Source of the DNA: Rhodospirillaceae bacterium bin65
Lineage (GTDB): Bacteria > Pseudomonadota > Alphaproteobacteria > Bin65
Assembly (NCBI GenBank): GCA_002238725.1
Contig: MPMX01000041.1
Location: forward strand, 1-41,797
Reading direction: 5' to 3'
DNA length: 41,797 nucleotides
Made by a program: the position numbers and the translations under genes
In this document: in pieces, positions 6,663-15,206 of the stretch
Numbering within the stretch: position 1 is the first letter of the stretch
Layout of the letters: each line of letters begins with the position of its first letter
Notes under the pieces: generated by a model
Told to the model about the DNA's origin: nothing
Databases searched by the model: none
Seen by the model: only the letters and a program-made list of their open reading frames with translations

Positions 6663-9026
6663 ATGAACGAACAGGTCAGGCCCGTCGATACCGCCGCCGC
6701 CGAGCCGGTGCGCTCCATCGGCGAATATGTCCCGATGGTCGACGGCCCGGAGAAGGTCTCCGGCGCCGCCCGGTACACGGCCGATTTCGTGGAGGGCAAG
6801 GCTCTGGAGGCGGCGATCCTGCGCAGCCCCTACGCCCATGCCGAGGTTCTCGAAGTCGATACCTCCGAAGCCGAGGCGATGCCGGGCGTACGCGCCGTCG
6901 TCACCGGGGCCGATTGCGACAAGACGTTCGGCGTGCTGCCGATCGCCCGCGGGGAATACCCGCTGGCGCGCGACCGGGTGCGTTACAAGGGCGAGCCGGT
7001 CGCCGCGGTTGCGGCCGACGACATCCACATCGCCAAGGCGGCGCTCAAGAAGATCAGGCTGAAGGTCAAGGAACTGCCGGCCTACTACCGCTGCAAGGAC
7101 GCCTACGCCGAAGGCGCGGTCGACCTCCACGAGCACCGGCCGGGCAACCTGGAGCGCGACGTGTTCTTCGAGCTCGGCGACGTCGAGGACGCCTTCACCG
7201 GTTCGGACCTGGTGATGGAGCGGACGTTCCACGCCGCCGAGGTCTGCCAGGCGCAGATGGAGATGCACAGCGCGCTGGTGTCCTACGATCCGCTGCGCGA
7301 CCGGCTGACCTGCCAGTGCTCGACCCAGGTGCCCTACTACGTCCATCTCATGCTGTCCAAGGTGACCGGCATGGACCAAGGCCGCATCCGGGTTATCAAG
7401 CCCCACGTCGGCGGCGGCTTCGGCTGCCGGACGGAAACCCTGCAGCCCGAACTGATCGCCGCCCTGCTGGCCCGCAAGATCGGCGGCGCGGTGCGCCTGC
7501 TGACGACCCGCGAGGAGACCTTCATCACCCATCGCGGCCGGCCGGAGACCGACCTGCGCCTCAAGATCGGCATGACGAAGGACGGCCGGATCACCGGGGT
7601 CGAGCTGGAGAACGACCAGCGCGGCGGCGCCCATTCGAGCTACGGCATCGTCACAATCCTCTATGCCGGCTCACTGCTCTACGCGATCTACGACCTGCAG
7701 AATGTCCGCTATATCGGCCGGCGGGTGCTCACCAACACGCCGCCCTGCGGCGCCTTCCGCGGCCATGGCACCGTCAACACGCGCTTCGTGTTTGAATCGC
7801 TGCTCGACGAAATGGCGGAAACGCTTGGCCTCGACCCGATCGCGGTGCGGCGCCGCAACTATCTGGAAGCGCCGACCTTCACCCAGAACGACCTGATGGT
7901 GAATTCCTACGGCCTGCCCGAATGCATCGACTGGGTCGAGCGGGCGAGCGGCTGGAAGGAGAAGCGGGCCAACGGCCTGCCCGATCCCGGGCCGGGCAAG
8001 AAGAAGGGCATCGGCTTCGCCGCCTCCCATTATATTTCCGGCGCCTCTAAGCCGGTGAACTGGACCGGCGAGCCCCATGCGACCGTCAACCTGAAGCTGG
8101 ACTGGGACGGCGCGATCACCGTGCTGACCGGCGCAGCCGAGATCGGCCAGGGATCCTCGACCCTGGTCGCCCAGATTACAGCCGACGTGCTCGGCCTGCC
8201 GATCGACCGCATCCGGGTCATCGCCTCGGACAGCGAGGTGACGCCGAAAGACAACGGCTCCTATTCCTCGCGCGTCACCTTCTATGTCGGTAACGCGACC
8301 CTCGAAGCGGCGACAAACCTCCGCAAGATCCTGGTCGAGGCCGCGGCGCGCAAGCTGGAAGCCGATCCGGAAGACGTCGAGGTGCTCGGCGAATATTACC
8401 GCGCCGGCAGCCAGGATACCGGTATCCCGTTCCAGGAAGTCGTGATGGAGGCGCTGCGCGACACCGGCACGATCACGACCAAGGGCATCTACAACACGAT
8501 CCCCGAAAGCTGGGGCGGCAAGAAATACCGCGGCGCCGCGATCGGCGGCACGATGGGCTTCTCCTATGCCGCCCAGGCCGTCGAAGTGACGGTCGACGAG
8601 ACGACCGGCGAAGTCACCGTGGACGATGTCTGGGTCGCCCACGATTGCGGCAAGGCGCTCAACCGGCTGACGGTCGAGGGCCAGATCGAGGGTTCGGTCT
8701 GGATGGGCATGGGCCAGGCGCTGAGCGAGGAGACCGGCTTCTACAACGGCCTGAACCTCGCCAACAACCTGCTCGACTACCGGATCCCGACGATCCAGGA
8801 TTCGCCGCCGATCCATACCCATATCGTCGAATCGAACGATCCCCACGGCCCCTACGGCGCCAAGGAAGCCGGTGAAGGCTCGCTCAGCAGCTTCATCCCG
8901 GCGGTCGCCAACGCGATCCACGACGCCACCGGCATCCGCTTCGCCGATACGCCGATCACGCCTGACAAGGTGTTCCTGTCCTTGGAAAAAGCCGCCCGCT
9001 TCGGCGCCGGAAAGAGGGCTGCCTGA
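6663..9026 (+). CDS. hcrA: 4-hydroxybenzoyl-CoA reductase-like alpha subunit (molybdopterin)
   Basis: Large catalytic subunit, 787 residues, full length for the family. The N-terminal hammerhead domain ([14 protein letters not shown] near residue 29) is followed by the molybdopterin-binding domain with GGGFGCRTE near residue 250, [10 protein letters not shown] near residue 360 and the C-terminal GAKEAGEG near residue 733, which supplies the active-site glutamate of molybdenum hydroxylases. The protein would bind molybdopterin cytosine dinucleotide and remove the para-hydroxyl of 4-hydroxybenzoyl-CoA reductively. GGGGGACGGAG provides a strong ribosome-binding site. Its TGA overlaps the ATG of the next gene (TGATG), indicating translational coupling. 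A different aryl or heteroaryl substrate remains possible. Confidence 0.85.
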   Translation: MNEQVRPVDTAAAEPVRSIGEYVPMVDGPEKVSGAARYTADFVEGKALEAAILRSPYAHAEVLEVDTSEAEAMPGVRAVVTGADCDKTFGVLPIARGEYPLARDRVRYKGEPVAAVAADDIHIAKAALKKIRLKVKELPAYYRCKDAYAEGAVDLHEHRPGNLERDVFFELGDVEDAFTGSDLVMERTFHAAEVCQAQMEMHSALVSYDPLRDRLTCQCSTQVPYYVHLMLSKVTGMDQGRIRVIKPHVGGGFGCRTETLQPELIAALLARKIGGAVRLLTTREETFITHRGRPETDLRLKIGMTKDGRITGVELENDQRGGAHSSYGIVTILYAGSLLYAIYDLQNVRYIGRRVLTNTPPCGAFRGHGTVNTRFVFESLLDEMAETLGLDPIAVRRRNYLEAPTFTQNDLMVNSYGLPECIDWVERASGWKEKRANGLPDPGPGKKKGIGFAASHYISGASKPVNWTGEPHATVNLKLDWDGAITVLTGAAEIGQGSSTLVAQITADVLGLPIDRIRVIASDSEVTPKDNGSYSSRVTFYVGNATLEAATNLRKILVEAAARKLEADPEDVEVLGEYYRAGSQDTGIPFQEVVMEALRDTGTITTKGIYNTIPESWGGKKYRGAAIGGTMGFSYAAQAVEVTVDETTGEVTVDDVWVAHDCGKALNRLTVEGQIEGSVWMGMGQALSEETGFYNGLNLANNLLDYRIPTIQDSPPIHTHIVESNDPHGPYGAKEAGEGSLSSFIPAVANAIHDATGIRFADTPITPDKVFLSLEKAARFGAGKRAA

Positions 9027-10039
9027 TGGACGCGCTGCACAGTTTCGAGGTCATCCGTCCGCGCACGGTCGAGGAGGCGCTGGCCGCTCGGCAGGCCCAT
9101 CCGGAAAGCCGGATGATCGGCGGTGGTACCGACCTGCTGGTCAACATCCGGCGGCAGATCGAGACGCCGCCGGTCCTGATCGACACCAACGACCTGGGCG
9201 ATCTCAAGTCCATCGAGGCCGGCGAAAACGGCCTCGTCATCGGCGCGTCGGTACGCCTGTACGAAGTGGCCGAACATCCCGAAATCCGGTGCCTCTATCC
9301 GGCGGTCGCCCAGGCCGCCGGCTCCATCGCCGGGCCGACCCAGCGCAACATGGGCACGGTCGGCGGCAACGTCTGCCTCGACACCCGCTGCATCTACTAC
9401 AACCAGTCCGAATGGTGGCGCGAGGCCAACGACCACTGCCTGAAGACCGAACTGGGCGACATGTGCCATGTCGCGCCCAAGTCGAAGGGCGTCTGCTTCG
9501 CGACCTATTCCGGCGATCTTGCGCCGGCGATGCTGCTGTTCGACGGCGCAATCGACCTGCTCGGCCCGAACGGCGCGCGCACGGTTTCGATGCGCGATTT
9601 CTTTATCGGCCATTCGCGGCAGGACGGTTCGACCGGCGACGGCATCGACTATATGGCGATGGAGCCCGGCGAATTCGTGCTGCGCATCCGCGCCGCCGCG
9701 CCGGGCAATCTTGTTTCGGGCTACGACAAGATCCGTATCCGCCGCTCGATCGAATATCCGGTGGCCGGCTGCGCCGTGGCGGTGGCGCGCGACGGCGATC
9801 GGCTCACTGACCTGCGCGTCGCGATCACCGGGACCAACCCGCGCCCGGTGTTCCTCGAAGGCGCGGCGGACCTGGCCGGCGGCGCGCTGGACGACGCCAC
9901 GGTCCAGGGCATCGACGATCTGTGCAAGGACCAGCTCATGTCGATGAAGACCACCTTCACCCCCGGCCACTACCGCCGCCGCGTCGCGACGAAGATGGCG
10001 ATCAGGCTGGTGCGGGAGCTGTTCGAGGCGGCGGCCTGA
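9026..10039 (+). CDS. hcrB: 4-hydroxybenzoyl-CoA reductase-like beta subunit (FAD, extra [4Fe-4S] loop)
   Basis: FAD-binding subunit, 337 residues. The FAD motifs are IGGGTDLLV (residues 31-39) and NMGTVGGNV (108-116). Directly after the second motif comes a cysteine-rich insert with C117, C122, C138, C147 and C157 (DTRCIYYNQSEWW, DHC, DMC, GVC). In the characterised Thauera enzyme a loop of this kind carries an additional [4Fe-4S] cluster that ordinary xanthine-oxidase-family FAD subunits lack. This is the strongest single argument for the 4-hydroxybenzoyl-CoA reductase assignment. The gene starts by 1-base overlap with the alpha subunit stop and ends the operon; a palindromic repeat lies 58 bp downstream. 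Confidence 0.88.
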   Translation: MDALHSFEVIRPRTVEEALAARQAHPESRMIGGGTDLLVNIRRQIETPPVLIDTNDLGDLKSIEAGENGLVIGASVRLYEVAEHPEIRCLYPAVAQAAGSIAGPTQRNMGTVGGNVCLDTRCIYYNQSEWWREANDHCLKTELGDMCHVAPKSKGVCFATYSGDLAPAMLLFDGAIDLLGPNGARTVSMRDFFIGHSRQDGSTGDGIDYMAMEPGEFVLRIRAAAPGNLVSGYDKIRIRRSIEYPVAGCAVAVARDGDRLTDLRVAITGTNPRPVFLEGAADLAGGALDDATVQGIDDLCKDQLMSMKTTFTPGHYRRRVATKMAIRLVRELFEAAA

Positions 10040-10097
10040 CGGGAACTCTATCGGTCCGTATTCGCGGCAACGGACGCTTCCAATCCGCCCCGGTTTT

Positions 10098-10126
10098 GTA
10101 GGGGAGGGTTTGAAACCCTCCCCTAC
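10098..10126. repeat. 29-bp perfect palindromic repeat, copy 1
   Basis: Left arm GTAGGGGAGGGTTT (10098-10111), one central base, right arm AAACCCTCCCCTAC (10113-10126). It lies between the convergent hcr-like operon and the EamA transporter gene. No T-run follows on either strand, so it is not a canonical Rho-independent terminator, although the RNA would form a very stable hairpin. A second, weaker stem (GCCGCG at 10156-10161 with CGCGGC at 10169-10174) lies in the same gap. Confidence 0.85.
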
Positions 10127-10192
10127 GGATCGAACGGCTGTGCAATTTTCAAGGCGCCGCGAAACGGCCGCGGCTTCATCCCGTCGCCGCCC

Positions 10193-11104
10193 CTACCCCG
10201 ATGACGCCCCCGTCCGGTGGCGGAACAGGGCGCGGTCGCGGGTCAGGCCGAAGATGCTGGCGAAGACGATGCCGGTGCCGATCCAGACCCAGATGTCCGG
10301 CCATTCGGCGAACAGGATCAGCCCGGCGAGCGCCGCGAACGGCATGCGCAGGAAATCGAACGGTCCGGAGAAGCTGGCGTCGGCCGCAGCGATGGCGCGC
10401 GCCAGTGAGTATTGCGCCCCGGTGCCGAGGACGGCGATCGCCGCGATCCAGGCCACATCGTTCCAGTGCGGGACGTACGAATTGTAGACGAACGGAATCG
10501 CCGCGGCGGCGCCGATCATCAGGTTGGTCCAGCCGACGATCCGGCTCGCCGGCTCGGTGCGCGAGAGATGCTTGTTAATCGCCGAACTAGTGGCGAAGAG
10601 CACCGCCGAAGCCAGCGCAGTCAACGCGGCGATCTGGATGACCGCCGCCCCCGGCCGGAGGATCAGGACGATGCCGGCGAATCCCAGGCCGATCGCGGCC
10701 CAGCGGACCGGCGACACCTTCTCGCCCAGGAACATGCCGGCAAGCAGGGCAAGGAAAATCGGCGTCGTCCCGCTGAGCACGGTCGCTTCGGCCATCGGCA
10801 TCCAGGTCAGCGCGAAGTAGAAGCAGGTCTGGGCGGTGAAGATGAACAGGCCGCGCAGTACGAACCACGGCATGGCCTTGCGCAGGGGCCCGCCGTGCCC
10901 CATCCGGCCGGCGCGCCGGATCAGCGGCATCATCACGGCGACGGACAGGAGCGCGCGGTAGAAGGACAGGTCGGAGATCGGCACCCGGCCCTCCAGCATC
11001 CGCACGCAGACCGCGACGAGGGTCCACAGCGTCACCGCGAGCGTCATCCACAGGGCGGATTGCAGGCGCCGGTCCGGCGTGACTGCCGGGGAAGGCTCAG
11101 CCAC
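10193..11104 (-). CDS. EamA/DMT-family transporter
   Basis: A 303-residue membrane protein with ten hydrophobic segments arranged as two EamA repeats (about residues 15-150 and 155-285). The first repeat contains SDLSFYRALLSVAVMMP and the second ends with FAEWPDIWVWIGTGIVF. Drug/metabolite transporters of this type export amino acids, metabolites or drugs; the substrate cannot be inferred. Translation appears to start at a GTG (11104). It is 12 bp downstream of the VOC gene and likely the last gene of the minus-strand operon that begins with the paired acyl-CoA dehydrogenases. Confidence 0.85.
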   Translation of the reverse strand: MAEPSPAVTPDRRLQSALWMTLAVTLWTLVAVCVRMLEGRVPISDLSFYRALLSVAVMMPLIRRAGRMGHGGPLRKAMPWFVLRGLFIFTAQTCFYFALTWMPMAEATVLSGTTPIFLALLAGMFLGEKVSPVRWAAIGLGFAGIVLILRPGAAVIQIAALTALASAVLFATSSAINKHLSRTEPASRIVGWTNLMIGAAAAIPFVYNSYVPHWNDVAWIAAIAVLGTGAQYSLARAIAAADASFSGPFDFLRMPFAALAGLILFAEWPDIWVWIGTGIVFASIFGLTRDRALFRHRTGASSG

Positions 11105-11116
11105 GGCGGGAAACGG

Positions 11117-11533
11117 TCAGGTCGAAGGGCCTTTCAGCTCGACCGTGTTGCCCTCCGGGTCCGTCAGGTAGATCGACGGGCCGTAGCCGGTCGCGCCGTA
11201 GCGGACCGCGGATTCCTCGACATCGCAGCCGTGCGCTTCGAGCGCGCTGCGGATCGCGTCTTCGTCCCACGGATCGACCAGCAGGCAGAAATGATCCTGG
11301 TTGTGGCCGTCCCGCTCCGGCGCCGGGCCCTTCTCCCGGCCGATCGGGCCGTCGACGGTCGCAAAATCGATCAGCGCATCGCCGGCCCGCAGCTGCCAGA
11401 GGCCGAGATCTTCCTGAATCTTTTCGACCCCGCAGCCCAGCACCTCTCCGTAGAAACGGAGCATCGCATCGATATCCCGGACGCGCAGGACGATGTGATC
11501 CAGCCCCTTGATCGGAATGACGCTGTCGGACAT
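11117..11533 (-). CDS. VOC family protein (glyoxalase I-like)
   Basis: A 138-residue single-domain VOC protein. It opens with IKGLDHIVLRVRDID, where the His of LDH is a likely metal ligand. HFCLLVDPWDED supplies a second His, and the C-terminal DPEGNTVELKG supplies the Glu ligand. These three positions fit a functional metal site. It lies between the acyl-CoA dehydrogenase pair (12 bp upstream) and an EamA transporter (12 bp downstream), which suggests one transcript. The reaction could be isomerisation, ring cleavage or detoxification; the sequence does not decide. Confidence 0.82.
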   Translation of the reverse strand: MSDSVIPIKGLDHIVLRVRDIDAMLRFYGEVLGCGVEKIQEDLGLWQLRAGDALIDFATVDGPIGREKGPAPERDGHNQDHFCLLVDPWDEDAIRSALEAHGCDVEESAVRYGATGYGPSIYLTDPEGNTVELKGPST

Positions 11534-11545
11534 CCGGTTATTCCC

Positions 11546-12679
11546 TCAGGCCGCGCCGGCGCCCATACCGGCAAACCGGTCGAGATGATGGTCGGCATCG
11601 CCGAACAGGCTGCCGATCATCGTGATGCGCTTGAAGAAGGAACTGATCGGCATTTCCTTCGTCATCCCCATGCCGCCGTGCATCTGGATCGCATCCTGGC
11701 CGACCAGCTTGCCCTTCTCGCTCGCATAGGCCTTGGCCGCCGACGCCGCCCGCGACGCCGCCCGTCCGTCGCCGGCGGCAGCCCGGACGACCGCCATATA
11801 GGCCATAGACTGGGTCTGCTCCTTGTGGATGAACATTTCCGCCATCCGGTGCTGCAGCACCTGGAAGGACGAGAGCGGCACGCCGAACTGCTTGCGGTTC
11901 TTGATATAATCCTGGGTCTGGCTCACCAGCGCCTGCATGACGCCGGCGGCTTCGCAGCACAGAACCGCCGTCGCGTCATCGATGGCGGGTTCGAGCAGCG
12001 CCATGCCGTCGTCGATCTCGCCGAGCACGGCGTCACCGCCGGCCCGGACCCCCGACAGGGTCACTTCCGCCGCCCGGCTGTCGTCCATCGTGCTGTACGG
12101 CCGCAGTTCGACGCCGTCGGCATCGGCGGGCAGCAGGAACAGTGTGATGCCGCGCGTGTCTGTCCGTGCCCCCGCGGTGCGGGCCGGAACGATCAGCAGA
12201 TCGGCCGACGGCGCGTTGAAGACGACCGCTTTCCGGCCGCTGATCGACCGGTCGCCGCTGCTGCCCTCCGCCGTCGTCGCAACATCGTTGAGCGCATATC
12301 GCCCCTGCGGTTCGGCGAAGCCCGTCGCGAGTTGCAATTTGCCGGCGATCAGCTCTTCCAGCAGATCGGTGCGGCCGGCCCGGGCCAGCAGGCCGCCGCC
12401 GAGCACGACCGTCCAGAGATAGGGTTCGACCGCCAGCCCCTTGCCCAGCGCCTCCGCGATCAGGCCGGCCTCGACCGGCCCGCCGCCATGGCCGCCCGCC
12501 GCCTCTGGAAACGGCACGCCGAGCCAGCCCAGTTCGGCGAACCGGGCCCAGTTCTCCGCGCCCCAGCCGGTCTCGCTCCCGGCCAGACGGGTGCGGACGT
12601 CGAAGCCGTAGTCCCGCTCGACAAAGCGATCGGCGCTTTCCTGGAGCAGCTTCTGTTCTTCGGTCAGGGCAAAGGGCAT
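11546..12679 (-). CDS. acyl-CoA dehydrogenase, small-subunit (PimD-like) type
   Basis: 377 residues with the acyl-CoA dehydrogenase fold. The start LTEEQKLLQESADRFVERDY is typical of proteins annotated as pimeloyl-CoA dehydrogenase small subunit, and the C-terminal half has HGGMGMTKE. The usual YxGxxE catalytic segment is replaced by SLFGDADHHLDRF, as in the partner subunits of heteromeric alpha2beta2 dehydrogenases, where only one subunit holds the complete active site. It follows the larger dehydrogenase gene after 109 bp on the same strand. Together they may act on a dicarboxylyl-CoA or ring-derived acyl-CoA. Sterol-side-chain-type dehydrogenases share the two-subunit arrangement, so the substrate is open. 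Confidence 0.82.
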   Translation of the reverse strand: MPFALTEEQKLLQESADRFVERDYGFDVRTRLAGSETGWGAENWARFAELGWLGVPFPEAAGGHGGGPVEAGLIAEALGKGLAVEPYLWTVVLGGGLLARAGRTDLLEELIAGKLQLATGFAEPQGRYALNDVATTAEGSSGDRSISGRKAVVFNAPSADLLIVPARTAGARTDTRGITLFLLPADADGVELRPYSTMDDSRAAEVTLSGVRAGGDAVLGEIDDGMALLEPAIDDATAVLCCEAAGVMQALVSQTQDYIKNRKQFGVPLSSFQVLQHRMAEMFIHKEQTQSMAYMAVVRAAAGDGRAASRAASAAKAYASEKGKLVGQDAIQMHGGMGMTKEMPISSFFKRITMIGSLFGDADHHLDRFAGMGAGAA

Positions 12680-12788
12680 GAAAGGGTACCGTCAACGATT
12701 GCCGGTCGGCGACCGGGCGAAGTGCAGTTACTGGCAGGCCTGCGCGGCAAACGGAGCAGCGAAAGACGCGGCCGGACCGGGACGGCAG

Positions 12789-13985
12789 CTAGAAACCCAG
12801 CACCATCTTGGAGATGATGCCGCGCTGGACCTCGTTCGAGCCGCCGTAGATGGAGGTCTTGCGCAGGTTGAAATAGACCGGCGACAGGCTGGCCGCATAA
12901 TCCGGCCCGACCGACGGCTCGTTCCAGCCGAACTCCAAGGCCTCCGGCGTGTCGGGATGGCTGTAGTAGCCGATCGCTTCCATCAGCAGCTCGCCAAGCT
13001 CCTGCTGCAACTCCGTCGCGCGGATTTTCAGCAGCGAGGCTTCCGGGCCCGGCACCCCGCCGGCGCTCTCGGCCGAGACGATGCGCAGCAGCGTCATCTC
13101 CAGCGCCATCAGGTCGATTTCGGCCCGGGCGATCTTCTCGCGGAAGCGCGGATCGTCGAGCAGCGGCGCGCCGTTCTTCTGCTCCGCCGCGGCGATCTCC
13201 GTCAGTTTTTCGAGCTGCGCCTTCGAGCGGCCGATCTCGGCGATGCTGGTGCGCTCGTGGCCGAGCAGGAACTTGGCGATGGTCCAGCCCTTGTTCTCCG
13301 CGCCGACCCGGTTGGAGACCGGCACGACGACATCGTCGAAGAACACCTCGTTGACCTCGTGGCCGCCCTCCATGGTGATGATCGGCTTCACCGTGATGCC
13401 CGGCGAGGTCATGTCGATCAGCAGGAAGGAAATGCCCTCCTGCTTCTTGACCGTATCGTCGGTGCGCACGAGGCAGAAAATCCAGTCCGCCCAATGGGCC
13501 GCCGTCGTCCACGTTTTCTGGCCGTTGACGACGTAATTGTCGCCGTTGCGCACCGCCCTGGTCTTGAGGGACGCCAGGTCGGACCCCGATCCGGGTTCGG
13601 AATAGCCCTGGCACCACTGGATCTCCGCGCTCGCGATCTTCGGCAGATGCTGCGCCTTCTGCGCGTCGCTGCCGAAGGCCTGGATCACCGGGCCGACCAT
13701 CTTCAAGCCGAACGGCATCAGCCGCGGGCAGTGGCTGCGGCCGGTTTCCTCCTCGAAGATATGGCGCTGCGTCGGCGTCCAGTCGGGCCCGCCATATTCG
13801 ACCGGCCAGCCCGGCGCGCCCCAGCCGTTGGCGTGCAGGATCCGGTGCCAGCCGATAACGTCGTCCTTGGTGAGCTTCAGGCCGCGGCGCATTTTTTCGC
13901 GCGTGTCCGACGGCAGGTTCCTGCCGACAAACGCCCTGACTTCTTCGCGAAACGCCCGGTCTTCGCTGCCGATGTCGAGATCCAT
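12789..13985 (-). CDS. acyl-CoA dehydrogenase, large-subunit (PimC-like) type
   Basis: 398 residues. The N-terminus MDLDIGSEDRAFREEVRAF, then CQGYSEPGSGSDLASLKT near residue 125 and the C-terminal TSIYGGSNEVQRGI, match large subunits of the pimeloyl-CoA dehydrogenase type. The ATG at 13985 is set by GGGAGG five to six bases upstream. It is the first gene of a minus-strand run continuing into the small-subunit partner, a VOC protein and an EamA transporter. In phototrophs such pairs act after ring opening of benzoyl-CoA, which fits the nearby 4-hydroxybenzoyl-CoA reductase, though the link is inferred from location only. Confidence 0.86.
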   Translation of the reverse strand: MDLDIGSEDRAFREEVRAFVGRNLPSDTREKMRRGLKLTKDDVIGWHRILHANGWGAPGWPVEYGGPDWTPTQRHIFEEETGRSHCPRLMPFGLKMVGPVIQAFGSDAQKAQHLPKIASAEIQWCQGYSEPGSGSDLASLKTRAVRNGDNYVVNGQKTWTTAAHWADWIFCLVRTDDTVKKQEGISFLLIDMTSPGITVKPIITMEGGHEVNEVFFDDVVVPVSNRVGAENKGWTIAKFLLGHERTSIAEIGRSKAQLEKLTEIAAAEQKNGAPLLDDPRFREKIARAEIDLMALEMTLLRIVSAESAGGVPGPEASLLKIRATELQQELGELLMEAIGYYSHPDTPEALEFGWNEPSVGPDYAASLSPVYFNLRKTSIYGGSNEVQRGIISKMVLGF

Positions 13986-14168
13986 GCATTCCTCCCTGGA
14001 CACTGCGAGGCCGGACCGGCGACGGCCGGGGCCCGACCTTGGCCGAAAAGGACCAATTGATTCGCCTGTCACCGGATTATAGGAAGCGCCAGATCGTTGC
14101 AACCGGACCCTTTGGCCCGTGCCGGGCCGGGCCGATTCGACGCCCTTGCGAGAGCCCGGACGACCCCG

Positions 14169-14948
14169 ATGAAATACGACGACCTGTTCCGCCTCGACGG
14201 CAAAGTGGCCCTGATTACCGGCTCCTCCAAAGGCATCGGCCGTGCGACCGCGGAGGCCATGGCCGCGCAGGGGGCGAAGGTCGTCATCTCCAGCCGCAAG
14301 CTCGACAAGTGCGAGGAGGTGGCGCAGGGCATCCGCGACGAGGGCGGCGACGCCGTCGCCATCGCCTGCAACATCTCCCACAAAGCGCAACTGCAGGCGC
14401 TGGTCGACCGGACCAACGACCATTACGGCCGGATCGACATCCTGGTCTGCAATGCCGCGGTCAACCCCTATTTCGGCACGTTGCAGGATCTGCCGGACGA
14501 AGCCTACGAGAAGACCACCGGCGCCAACCTGCGCTCCAACATCTGGCTGTGCCAGATGGCGATCCCGCAAATGGCCGAGCGTCAAGACGGCGCGGTGATC
14601 ATCGTCTCCTCCATCGGCGGGCTGAAAGGCACCCGGTATCTGGGCATCTACGGCATCACCAAGGCCGCCGATTCGGCGCTGGCGCGCAACCTGTCGGTCG
14701 AATGGGGCGACCGGAACGTGCGGGTCAACGCCATCGCGCCCGCGATCATCAGGACGGACATGGCCCGCGCCCTGTGGGAGAATGAGGAAATCTACAACGC
14801 CGCCGTGAAGCACTATCCGCTCAAGCGCATCGGCCATGTCGAAGAGGTCGCCGGCGCGGCCGTCTTCCTCGCCTCAAAGGCCGGCAGTTTCACTACCGGT
14901 CACACCCTCGTCGTCGACGGCGGCGCGACGATCAGCGGGGAGTTCTAG
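14169..14948 (+). CDS. short-chain dehydrogenase/reductase (SDR)
   Basis: A classical SDR of 259 residues. The NAD(P)-binding TGSSKGIG is at residues 18-25 and NAAVNP at 95-100. The catalytic set is S148, Y161 and K165 (YGITK). The C-terminal GHTLVVDGGATISG is typical of the FabG-like branch. It is divergent from the acyl-CoA dehydrogenase pair across 183 bp. The ATG at 14169 begins MKYDDLFRLDGKVALITG; an in-frame upstream extension has no family match. The substrate is unknown; a 3-hydroxyacyl-CoA or alcohol would suit the neighbourhood. Confidence 0.87.
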   Translation: MKYDDLFRLDGKVALITGSSKGIGRATAEAMAAQGAKVVISSRKLDKCEEVAQGIRDEGGDAVAIACNISHKAQLQALVDRTNDHYGRIDILVCNAAVNPYFGTLQDLPDEAYEKTTGANLRSNIWLCQMAIPQMAERQDGAVIIVSSIGGLKGTRYLGIYGITKAADSALARNLSVEWGDRNVRVNAIAPAIIRTDMARALWENEEIYNAAVKHYPLKRIGHVEEVAGAAVFLASKAGSFTTGHTLVVDGGATISGEF

Positions 14949-15206
14949 GCGGACGCCCCGCCCCTCGGAAATGGCTCCCTCGAATCGGCGCTGCCGCGTT
15001 TCTTCGGATGAGGGGAAAATTTACGGCGTCGGCTACGGGAACGGCAGCAGGCCGCGAACCCATAGTTTCGGATATATCCGCCAATAACCGTTCGATCCCC
15101 CCTGAACAGCCGCGATGCGGCGTATCTAAGGGCGGAGACCGCTGGGGAGGGCTTGGAAACTACCGATGAAGATTAAGTATTTTATGCTGTATTTTCAATA
15201 GAATAT
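14949..15206. other. intergenic gap with degenerate repeat copies
   Basis: This 258-bp gap holds no gene that I can support. Bases 15009-15045 closely match 21961-21995 inside the dispersed repeat (both start TGAGGGGA, share TTTACGGC and then TCGGCTA). Bases 15144-15167 (GGGGAGGG, then TTGGAAAC and TACCGAT) look like a decayed, deleted version of the 29-bp palindrome. The last 50 bases are AT-rich and lie just beyond the 3' end of the next minus-strand gene. Confidence 0.45.

Noticed and set aside
10098..10126. Palindrome as a classical Rho-independent terminator
   Set aside because: The stem is strong but no T-run follows on either strand; listed as a repeat instead.
13986..14837. N-terminal extension of the large acyl-CoA dehydrogenase to about 682 residues
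   Set aside because: The extra part is antisense to the SDR gene, and a strong GGGAGG site fixes the start at 13985.
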